Assembly: GCA_009926905.1 (NCBI GenBank)
Contig: RFNX01000521.1
Coordinates: 1 to 5,764, forward strand
DNA: 5,764 nt
Origin: Flavobacteriales bacterium
Lineage (GTDB): Bacteria > Bacteroidota > Bacteroidia > Flavobacteriales_D > Crocinitomicaceae
Reading direction: 5' to 3'
Every line of letters starts with the position of its first letter. The first letter of the stretch is position 1. The notes below the pieces were generated by a model. It was given only the letters and a program-made list of their open reading frames with translations, made no database searches and had not been told where the DNA came from. The translations under genes and the position numbers were made by a program. Shown one piece after another: positions 1-5,764 of the stretch.

Positions 1-75
1 ATAAACTACAGCACAACAGTCAAAAACGTAACTGAAGGGAAATTCAGATTGATTTTTCAAGAAATGATTCCTTAA
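1..75 (+). CDS. C-terminal fragment of an unidentified protein (5' end outside window)
   Basis: Frame 1 is open from the first base to a TAA at 73-75 and gives 24 residues, ending in the peptide KFRLIFQEMIP. The stop is followed by an AT-rich gap and a terminator-like hairpin, and the next gene is convergent. This is the layout expected at the 3' end of a real + strand gene. The fragment has no recognisable motif, so no function can be assigned. A 24-codon open stretch could also arise by chance, so the call rests mainly on context. Confidence 0.5.
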   Translation: MNYSTTVKNVTEGKFRLIFQEMIP

Positions 76-94
76 AAATCTTAACTTTTACTTG

Positions 95-128
95 AAAACC
101 TCAATCGTTCATTCAAAGGAGGTTTTTT
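95..128. terminator. Probable rho-independent, possibly bidirectional terminator
   Basis: AAAACCTC (95-102) pairs perfectly with GAGGTTTT (119-126) around a loop of about 16 bases, and the + strand T-tract runs from 123 to 128. The hairpin lies between the TAA of the upstream + strand gene (73-75) and the convergent TAA of the M42 peptidase gene (149-151, read on the - strand). Read on the - strand, the stem ends in TTTT, so it could serve both genes. The stem has only four G-C pairs and the loop is large, so termination strength is uncertain. Confidence 0.55.
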
Positions 129-148
129 ATTGTTGGAAAAATTGTAAT

Positions 149-1228
149 TTACTTAATATACCTAAAATCCTGACCATCTTTGATAGTTTTCAATGTTTCA
201 AAAATCAATCGAATGCAATTTTCGACATCGTCTTTGTGAACCATTTCAACAGTTGTGTGCATGTAACGTAAAGGCAAAGAAATCAAAGCGCTTGTTACAC
301 CTTCATTGGAATATGCAAATGCATCTGTATCTGTACCTGTTGAGCGCGAAACCGCTGCGCGTTGGAAAGGAATTTTATTCTTATCCGCTGCTTTGATGAT
401 TTGTTTCAAGAAATTATTTTGCACCGCTGGACCATATGTCAAAACAGGACCTTTTCCTGATTGTTGGTCGCCATTTTCAATTTTGTCAACCATCGGCGTG
501 GCTGTATCGTGACACACATCTGTTACCAAAGCAACATGAGGTTTTATACGATGCGCAATCATTTCTGCTCCGCGTAAACCAATTTCTTCTTGTACTGCAT
601 TTACTATGTACAAACTGAAAGGTAGTTTCGTCTTTGATTCTTTCAATAAGCGTGCAACCTCAGCAATCATAAAGCCTCCCACACGATTATCTAAAGCTCT
701 ACCAACGTATTTATCTTTATTTAAAATTATAAATTCATCTTCGAAAGTAGCCACACAACCAACATGAACTCCAAGTGCTTCCACTTCGTCTTTGGAAGTA
801 CAACCACAATCCAAGAAGATATTTTTCATACTTGGCGTTTCTTCTTTTGCATGACGCATGTGAATTGCTGGCCAACCAAAGACTGCTTTTACAATTCCTT
901 TATCTGTGTGAATATTTACACGTTTTGAAGGTGCAATCATGTGATCAGAACCACCGTTTCGTTTCAAATAAATAAATCCATCTTTGGTAATGTAATGTAC
1001 AAACCAAGAAATTTCGTCAGCATGTGCTTCAATGACAACTCGATAATCCATTCCAGGATTGATAATGCCTGCAACTGAACCATAATTATCTGTAAAATAC
1101 TCATATACATTTGGTTTGATGTATTCCAACCACAACTTTTGACCTTCAGATTCAAAACCTGTTGGACTTGCATTGTTTAAATATTGCTCTAAAAATTTCT
1201 CTGATTTAGCGTTAATTATCTTTTTCAT
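149..1228 (-). CDS. M42 family metallopeptidase (cytoplasmic aminopeptidase / glutamyl aminopeptidase-like)
   Basis: The 359-residue protein matches the usual M42 length (about 340-370). Family members are cytoplasmic di-metal aminopeptidases that trim short peptides and commonly form large tetrahedral (TET) assemblies. Motifs visible in order are: SPTGFE (21-26); EAHADE with metal ligand H69 and D71; GRALDNR with bridging D180; VQEEIGLRGA with catalytic E214 and ligand E215; VTDVCHD with ligand D237; and RYMHTTVE with ligand H324. All expected metal and catalytic residues are present. The frame is open upstream to an ATG at 1288, but those 20 extra residues (MYWWFEIDNE...) overlap the preceding gene and do not resemble the family. 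The ATG at 1226-1228 gives the typical MKKIINAKSEKFL start. There is no signal peptide. The start lies five bases after the stop of the large secreted-protein gene, so co-transcription and possible translational coupling are likely. The exact substrate preference cannot be read from sequence. Confidence 0.93.
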   Translation of the reverse strand: MKKIINAKSEKFLEQYLNNASPTGFESEGQKLWLEYIKPNVYEYFTDNYGSVAGIINPGMDYRVVIEAHADEISWFVHYITKDGFIYLKRNGGSDHMIAPSKRVNIHTDKGIVKAVFGWPAIHMRHAKEETPSMKNIFLDCGCTSKDEVEALGVHVGCVATFEDEFIILNKDKYVGRALDNRVGGFMIAEVARLLKESKTKLPFSLYIVNAVQEEIGLRGAEMIAHRIKPHVALVTDVCHDTATPMVDKIENGDQQSGKGPVLTYGPAVQNNFLKQIIKAADKNKIPFQRAAVSRSTGTDTDAFAYSNEGVTSALISLPLRYMHTTVEMVHKDDVENCIRLIFETLKTIKDGQDFRYIK

Positions 1229-1233
1229 TTTTC

Positions 1234-4200
1234 TTATTTCATTAATGTAACATTTCCTTTCGTTATCGATTTCAAACCACCAATACAAGTGACATCGAGA
1301 TAATAATCGTAAACATCAGGATCTAATTTTTTACCACGGAAAGTTCCGTCCCAACCGTTTGCTGGATTATCTGATTCAAAAACCATTTCTCCCCAACGGT
1401 CAAAAATTCTAAAAATCATTTTTTCAATCCAAATTCCACGAACGTAAAGCACATCGTTGTTGTTGTCGCCATTTGGTGTGAATGCATTTGGAATAAACAC
1501 ATACGGATCGTCGCAAATCACTTCATAAACTTTAATTTCAACGGTATCTGATTTCGAACAATCTCCGTCAGAAACAGTCAAAGTGTAAATAATTGAATTA
1601 GTAATTAACGCATTTGTCGATTGTAAATTGGGTGTACTCAAACCTGTTGTAGGCGTCCAAGTATAAGAAGCCATTCCACTCGGAATTCCATCCAATACAA
1701 CTGTAGTTCCTGAAAGTACATTGTATTGCGAAGCACTTGCTACAACATTTAATGGATTAACCGCAGTTACATTTATAAAAATAGAATCTTGAATAAAACA
1801 ACCATTTGTCGAAGAAGCAGATAGATATAAATATTGGGATGTTGTTGGGTTTATCTGAACTACATTTCCAGTTGTTGGGGAAACAATGATTGAAGAAGGC
1901 GACCAGTTATATGTAAAAATCACATCTGGATTCGAATTGTTAGCTGTAATTGTTGGTGTTTCTCCTATGCAAATCTGAGTATCTCCCGACAATGACAATA
2001 AAGCACTTGTGAAATTTACAAAAACACTATCTATTTCTGAGCACTGCCCATTTGATGCTGAGAAATAATAATATCCTGGTTGCGGATCATTTACCAATAA
2101 AGATGATTGGGTTAAATCAGCATTTAATGTATCAGAAAAAGCATTGTTACTCGACCAGATAAATTCGTTTGCACCGTTTCCAACAACTGGACTAAAAGTA
2201 ATTGGCACGGAAACACAAAGGGCAATGGTGTCTTGGAGCGAAACGTTAATACCTGGAGAAACAATTATAGTTGCAAATTCAGTGTCGTTTGTCGGACAGA
2301 TAATGTCGTTAATGTACAAACTAATTTGATAAGTTCCTGGTGTAGAATATACTACTGTAGGATTCAAATTAGTAGAATCAACTGAACCATTTCCAAAATT
2401 CCAAAGGAAATAAGCAGTTTGAACAGAAGTGTTATTAAATGTGACCGAGAGTGGAGCACAACCTTGGGTATTACTCAATGTAAATTGAGCATTTGGTGGA
2501 CTATCAAATACAACCACAACACTGTCCTTTTTGCTGCATAAACCATTTCCAACTTGTACATAATATTTCCCATCTGGTGGACTTACGACAATACTTGAAT
2601 CAGAAGGTAAATTTAATGGATTCGTCATGTTAGGTGATGTTGACCAAATGAACGTTGATCCTGTTCCATAACTATTTACTGAAATCGTTGTTGGTAAAGA
2701 ATTACATAACTTAATGGTATCTGGCAAATCTATGATGATTGAATCAAATACATTTATGATAACTCGTGCAGTATCAGTTAAAAGACAAACACTATCCGTT
2801 ACATATAAATTTACAGTATAAGTTCCTGCTTGCGTGTAAGTTATTGTCGGATTGAAAGTTGTAGAATCAAGCTCTCCATCCCCAAAATCCCACAAATAAG
2901 AATCATTTGCTGTGGATGAATTATCAAAAGTAATTGTCAAATCGGTACAACCTTGAGTTTGATCAGCAACAAATTCTGCATTTGGAATGACATCCGTCGT
3001 AAACTTGAAAATGATATTGTTACAATTCGAGCTATTGTTCGTTGCAGACCAAGCGTCTGTGGTTGTCGGAAAATCGCTAAAGCCACCACAACCGCCACAA
3101 ACTGATTGGTAAACAATTCCATTTTTATCAAAACGTGACGTACCGCCGTCCACATGTTCATCAGCTTCATCTCCACCAATATATGAACCATAAAGTATTC
3201 CTGCAAAATCGCGTTTTAATACAAGTAGATAAAAATCAAAACCATTTGGTGGATTTTGACTGAAAGCATCTAGTGTAACTGGCATACCACTCAATGGTGT
3301 ACTTTGTAAAATATTAGCTCCCCAAGCAGAAACGTAAATATTTCCACAAACGTCCACTAAAAATGCCGCTGGCGAAACATTAATGGCTGTGCTTCCATTT
3401 CCGAATCGGGTTGAAGCCAAATTCGTAGTAAGTGCCGAATTCAATTTGATAATGAAATTACTACTGTTTCCATTCGAATAAGCTGCATTAAAAACAGGAA
3501 ACGTTCCACCAACCGACTGACCTAGTAAGAAAATGTTATTATCACGGTCAACTTCCACAAAGAAAACTTGGTCATATTGATTTCTTCCTATATAACTTGC
3601 TTGTGTGATGTTATTTCCTGTTGGAGGTAATTTTACAACAAAACCTTCCGCTGTACCACCAGCATTTGCAGGTTGAAAACCACCAGTTGTTGCAATTAAG
3701 TTTGTTGATTTCGTTCCACCAGCAAAAATGATATTATCAAATTCATCTACTTTAACTGAATAACACGCATCGTCAGCAGATCCTCCATAATAACTCGAAA
3801 ATAGTAAAGATTGAAAATTTGCAGCTAATTTGAAAACTACACCATCTTGTGCACCTAGATTCACACCTTGAATGGCGTTTGCAACTGGAAAATTAGTCGA
3901 TTTTGTACACGAGGCAACCAACACATTATTGAACTGATCCAACATAATTTCACCTCTGAATTGATCTCCATAATTGGAGGTTAGACCAGAATATGAGTTA
4001 ACAGAGTTGTATGGTAGAGAAGCAACATTGTAATTAACACCGTCATTTCCGGAACCACCAACAAATGTTGAGCCTAACAAATTGTGACCATTAGCACTTA
4101 ACTTCGTTACATAAATATCAGTTCCCAAAGTTTGATAATATACACCATTAAAATAGAAATTAGTGGTTTCAGTTCCTCCACCGTTATGCGTTGCATCAAA

Positions 4201-5319
4201 AGCTCCTGCTGTGATTGGAAAATCTGCACTTGAGGTCGCACCAAAAATATAAAGATTATTACTCGTATCACAAATCATACTGTGCGCAGTTTCTGTACCA
4301 CTTGTATTATTCCCTCCTCCTAAAAAAGTTCCCCATAACATTTGTGTACCTGTTGGATTGTATTTAGAGATGAAAACATCAGTGATTCCATAACTTCCAT
4401 TAGCAACAGTGAAGTTGGAATTGATATCAAAAGCTTGATTATCAGGATTAGGATAATCATTGCCAAAAACAGTTCCTGCAGAATAAGCCGTTCCATCGTA
4501 ACCATAAGTGGCTGACATTCCGAAATTATCAGAATTGGCGCCATCATACGTTCCGAAAAGTAAAACGGGATCGATGACTAAAGGCAATTTTGAATTGTAT
4601 TTTCCTAAATCAAAAGTAACATTATCACCGTCCAAAACGAATTCACAAGCAACTTCCACCTCTTTTCCATTCACCATTTGATAAGCGTATGGCTTTTGTT
4701 CCATGATTTTACCCAACTCTGTATCAATGATTAGATTTCCTTTTTTGTCAATTTTAATCTTTTGGAATCCAGCGTAGTTTAATTTAATAATGGAAGGTTG
4801 AACGTTTGGTTCTACTAAAAACTCATATTTAACTTCGTCGCCATGACTTGAAATTCTAAAATCAATTCCGTTATAAAACTGATGTAAAATCACTTTTTCA
4901 TAACCGTGGATATCAGACGCCCATTTGCTTTTGTCGTTTCCTTTGAAATAATTGTAATAGTATTTTGTCGGATTAATCTTCTCAATGTCATTTGTAATAT
5001 TTGAACCAACAAAATTCAAATGTACCACCGTTTCGCGCACTTCTTCCCCATGAAAATTAGGGTTTTTCATCGCGTGTGATTTACGCATTGAAGAAAAATC
5101 TTGTAAATGAAAAATCATTTTACGTTGCTGTACCCACAATTTTCCACCGTCCATATTGGAACGAAACAAGACTCCTTTTGGCCATTGTCCTTTATTTTCA
5201 TAAAAAACTTTACCCGAATTTGTTTCAGAATGAATGTGAGGCTTTTGAGCGCTTTGTTGAGAAAATCCTTTAATGGAGAAAGTTAAAAGGGCTAACAAGA
5301 AAACTAAATAGAACTTCAT
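1234..5319 (-). CDS. T9SS type B secreted multidomain protein: DUF7948, SBBP-like propeller, PKD and Ig-like modules, gliding-motility-associated C-terminal domain
   Basis: This 1361-residue protein is predicted to be exported by Sec, then carried across the outer membrane by the type IX system and released or anchored at the cell surface. Visible domains are: signal peptide (about 1-20, KFYLVFLLALLTF core); DUF7948-like region (about 38-250, starting FYENKGQWP and ending LPLVIDP); about seven SBBP-like blades (254-776); PKD 1 (780-858, YLWDFGDG); Ig-like 1 (859-940); PKD 2 (943-1022, FLWNFGNG); Ig-like 2 to 4 (1023-1104, 1105-1186, 1187-1266); and the CHU_C sorting domain (about 1273-1361, FIPNAFTPNGD). 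The ATG at 5319 is the only sensible start, because an in-frame TGA lies just upstream at 5335-5337 and a signal peptide follows directly. No catalytic motif is seen. By family, proteins of this layout are presumed adhesins or surface/matrix proteins, but the ligand is unknown. The M42 peptidase gene follows after five bases. Confidence 0.9.
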   Translation of the reverse strand: MKFYLVFLLALLTFSIKGFSQQSAQKPHIHSETNSGKVFYENKGQWPKGVLFRSNMDGGKLWVQQRKMIFHLQDFSSMRKSHAMKNPNFHGEEVRETVVHLNFVGSNITNDIEKINPTKYYYNYFKGNDKSKWASDIHGYEKVILHQFYNGIDFRISSHGDEVKYEFLVEPNVQPSIIKLNYAGFQKIKIDKKGNLIIDTELGKIMEQKPYAYQMVNGKEVEVACEFVLDGDNVTFDLGKYNSKLPLVIDPVLLFGTYDGANSDNFGMSATYGYDGTAYSAGTVFGNDYPNPDNQAFDINSNFTVANGSYGITDVFISKYNPTGTQMLWGTFLGGGNNTSGTETAHSMICDTSNNLYIFGATSSADFPITAGAFDATHNGGGTETTNFYFNGVYYQTLGTDIYVTKLSANGHNLLGSTFVGGSGNDGVNYNVASLPYNSVNSYSGLTSNYGDQFRGEIMLDQFNNVLVASCTKSTNFPVANAIQGVNLGAQDGVVFKLAANFQSLLFSSYYGGSADDACYSVKVDEFDNIIFAGGTKSTNLIATTGGFQPANAGGTAEGFVVKLPPTGNNITQASYIGRNQYDQVFFVEVDRDNNIFLLGQSVGGTFPVFNAAYSNGNSSNFIIKLNSALTTNLASTRFGNGSTAINVSPAAFLVDVCGNIYVSAWGANILQSTPLSGMPVTLDAFSQNPPNGFDFYLLVLKRDFAGILYGSYIGGDEADEHVDGGTSRFDKNGIVYQSVCGGCGGFSDFPTTTDAWSATNNSSNCNNIIFKFTTDVIPNAEFVADQTQGCTDLTITFDNSSTANDSYLWDFGDGELDSTTFNPTITYTQAGTYTVNLYVTDSVCLLTDTARVIINVFDSIIIDLPDTIKLCNSLPTTISVNSYGTGSTFIWSTSPNMTNPLNLPSDSSIVVSPPDGKYYVQVGNGLCSKKDSVVVVFDSPPNAQFTLSNTQGCAPLSVTFNNTSVQTAYFLWNFGNGSVDSTNLNPTVVYSTPGTYQISLYINDIICPTNDTEFATIIVSPGINVSLQDTIALCVSVPITFSPVVGNGANEFIWSSNNAFSDTLNADLTQSSLLVNDPQPGYYYFSASNGQCSEIDSVFVNFTSALLSLSGDTQICIGETPTITANNSNPDVIFTYNWSPSSIIVSPTTGNVVQINPTTSQYLYLSASSTNGCFIQDSIFINVTAVNPLNVVASASQYNVLSGTTVVLDGIPSGMASYTWTPTTGLSTPNLQSTNALITNSIIYTLTVSDGDCSKSDTVEIKVYEVICDDPYVFIPNAFTPNGDNNNDVLYVRGIWIEKMIFRIFDRWGEMVFESDNPANGWDGTFRGKKLDPDVYDYYLDVTCIGGLKSITKGNVTLMK
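1237..1503 (-). other. CHU_C / gliding-motility-associated C-terminal (type B T9SS sorting) domain
   Basis: Residues 1273-1361 carry the hallmark FIPNAFTPNGD (from F1275), then FRIFDRWGEMVFES, NGWDGTFRGKKL, VYDYYLDVTC and a final GNVTLMK. This order matches the conserved type B T9SS cargo domain, which ends at the protein's C-terminus as expected for a sorting signal. The usual DGxND element reads DNNND here. C1269 and C1345 flank the domain core and could form a disulfide. Confidence 0.92.
2008..2982 (-). repeat. Tandem duplication of a PKD + Ig-like unit (two copies of about 163 residues)
   Basis: Copy 1 covers residues 780-942 (bases 2494-2982) and copy 2 covers residues 943-1104 (bases 2008-2493). 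They align along their full length: NAEF..TQGC against NAQF..TQGC, YLWDFGDG against FLWNFGNG, NPTITYTQAGTY against NPTVVYSTPGTY, LPDTIKLC against LQDTIALC, and GNGLCSKKDSV against SNGQCSEIDSV. The DNA has clearly diverged between copies, so this is an old duplication rather than a recent slippage event. Confidence 0.8.
2992..4560 (-). repeat. SBBP-like beta-propeller repeats, about seven blades
   Basis: Residues 254-776 contain a degenerate repeat of 60-90 residues. Each unit has an [IV]xKL strand, then a [ST]-[YF]-x-G-G turn, a D-x-x-x-N-[IL] strand and often an F-P-[IV] segment. Good examples of the turn are TFLGGG (331), TFVGGSGND (418), YYGGSADD (510) and YIGGDEAD (713). I place blade starts near residues 254, 314, 401, 492, 558, 621 and 694. 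The short stretch NIIFKFTTDV (768-777) could supply the strand that closes the ring. The blade count is an estimate from motif spacing. Blades 5 and 6 are the most degenerate. Confidence 0.7.
5260..5319 (-). other. Signal peptide of the large secreted protein
   Basis: Residues 1-20 have a basic residue (K2), a hydrophobic core (YLVFLLALLTF) and a polar end, KGFS, followed by QQ. Cleavage before Q21 would leave an N-terminal glutamine, common in secreted Bacteroidota proteins. There is no lipobox cysteine, so this looks like a signal peptidase I substrate rather than a lipoprotein. The exact cleavage site is inferred by eye. Confidence 0.85.
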
Positions 5320-5338
5320 TTTCGAAAATTTGATTCAC

Positions 5339-5371
5339 TAAAATTAAAAAAATAATCGGATTACAGGTCAA
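5339..5371 (-). promoter_or_regulatory. Candidate promoter of the large secreted-protein gene and downstream M42 gene
   Basis: On the - strand, TTGACC (5366-5371) and TTTAAT (5343-5348) are separated by 17 bases. Overlapping the second box, TAATTTTA (5339-5346) matches seven of eight positions of the Bacteroidota -7 consensus TAnnTTTG, if the two free positions are counted as matches. Either reading puts transcription start a few bases downstream and leaves a leader of roughly 10-20 bases before the ATG at 5319. The region is very AT-rich, so chance matches are likely. Confidence 0.35.
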
Positions 5372-5408
5372 TTTTATCATTCAAAACTCAAAATCAGCAT
5401 GTAATGGT

Positions 5409-5416
5409 TAAATTCG
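5409..5416 (+). promoter_or_regulatory. Weak candidate -7 element for the nitronate monooxygenase-like gene
   Basis: TAAATTCG differs from the Bacteroidota -7 consensus TAnnTTTG at one base and lies 21 bases before the ATG at 5438. No TTTG/TTG box is present at the expected distance upstream, so support is slight. The start codon also lacks a recognisable Shine-Dalgarno sequence. Confidence 0.2.
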
Positions 5417-5437
5417 CACAACTAAAGTTAGAAATAA

Positions 5438-5764
5438 ATGATTGGAAATAAAATTACGTCGCTTTTTGGAATCCAATATCCAATTATTCAAGCTGGAATG
5501 ATTTGGTGCTCTGGTTGGGAATTAGCTGCTGCAGTTTCAAACGCTGGAGGTCTTGGAATTATTGGCTCAGGCTCTATGTATCCCGAAATTTTAGATGAAC
5601 ACATTCAGAAATGTAAACAAGCTACTGATAAACCTTTTGCTGTTAATTTACCAATGCTTTATCCAGACATAGACAAACACATTGCAACCATTATCAAACA
5701 TAAAGTTCCAGTTGTTTTCACTTCAGCTGGAAATCCAAAAACGTGGACAGCACATTTAAAATCG
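5438..5764 (+). CDS. Nitronate monooxygenase / FabK-like FMN-dependent TIM-barrel oxidoreductase (N-terminal part, 3' end outside window)
   Basis: The frame opens at ATG 5438 directly after an in-frame TAA (5435-5437), which fixes the start, and stays open for 109 codons to the window edge. The N-terminus has the family signature: GIQYPIIQAGM (11-21), ELAAAVSNAGGLGIIGSGS (28-46), then FAVNLPMLYP (67-76) and VVFTSAGNPKTW (92-103). These segments form the first strands of an FMN-binding TIM barrel. They are shared by nitronate monooxygenases, which oxidise alkyl nitronates such as propionate 3-nitronate, and by FabK-type enoyl-ACP reductases. The part that would separate these activities lies beyond the window. 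The enzyme is expected to be cytoplasmic, as no signal peptide is seen. It is transcribed divergently from the secreted-protein gene, so it is not in the same operon. Confidence 0.85.
   Translation, partial: MIGNKITSLFGIQYPIIQAGMIWCSGWELAAAVSNAGGLGIIGSGSMYPEILDEHIQKCKQATDKPFAVNLPMLYPDIDKHIATIIKHKVPVVFTSAGNPKTWTAHLKS

Noticed and set aside
115..122. AAAGGAGG, a near-perfect Shine-Dalgarno sequence on the + strand
   Set aside because: No usable reading frame follows: the possible TTG starts nearby reach a stop within a few codons. The bases form the right arm of the terminator-like hairpin.
1229..1288. N-terminal extension of the M42 gene from the ATG at 1288
   Set aside because: The extra 20 residues overlap the end of the upstream gene and do not look like the family. 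The internal ATG at 1228 gives the standard N-terminus and a normal short gap.
2937..3206. 89-codon - strand open frame inside the large gene
   Set aside because: It lies wholly within the PKD/propeller coding sequence in another frame. Its composition is that of an out-of-frame shadow and it has no recognisable domain.
2008..4560. Possible phase-variable or slippage-prone DNA repeats in the large gene
   Set aside because: The repeats are visible only at protein level. The DNA copies are diverged, and I saw no long homopolymer or short tandem DNA repeat in the coding sequence.
5076..5273. 65-codon + strand open frame antisense to the 5' end of the large gene
   Set aside because: It is antisense to the signal-peptide and DUF7948 coding region, which is clearly real. 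It shows no start-site signal or protein motif.

Overview
The window is AT-rich with short gaps between genes. It looks like chromosomal DNA of a Bacteroidota bacterium, probably of the order Flavobacteriales. The main evidence is a 1361-residue secreted protein that ends in the gliding-motility-associated C-terminal (CHU_C, type B) sorting domain, which is tied to the Bacteroidota type IX secretion system (T9SS). Gene starts lack strong Shine-Dalgarno sequences, which also fits this phylum. I cannot name the genus from the sequence.

Layout, left to right. Bases 1-75 are the last 24 codons of a + strand gene of unknown function. A hairpin with a T-tract (about 95-128) sits between it and the convergent gene that follows, and could terminate both. 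Bases 149-1228 (- strand) encode a complete M42-family metallo-aminopeptidase, annotated from an internal ATG rather than the longest possible frame. Only five bases separate it from the stop codon of the large - strand gene at 1234-5319. That protein has a signal peptide, a DUF7948-like N-terminal domain, about seven SBBP-like beta-propeller blades, two PKD domains alternating with Ig-like modules, two more Ig-like modules and the sorting domain. A 118-base divergent intergenic region (5320-5437) separates it from a + strand gene starting at 5438. This last gene runs off the window and encodes the N-terminal 109 residues of a nitronate monooxygenase / FabK-type TIM-barrel flavoenzyme.

The large gene and the M42 gene are probably co-transcribed from a promoter near 5340-5371, with the peptidase second. 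No functional link between a secreted surface protein and a cytoplasmic peptidase is obvious, so this may be simple neighbourhood. I see no mobile element, CRISPR array, RNA gene or phage feature. The window reads as an ordinary core or near-core region. Its most notable content is the modular architecture of the large protein: a tandemly duplicated PKD+Ig unit, regularly spaced cysteine pairs, and a CGGCGG motif in the last propeller blade.
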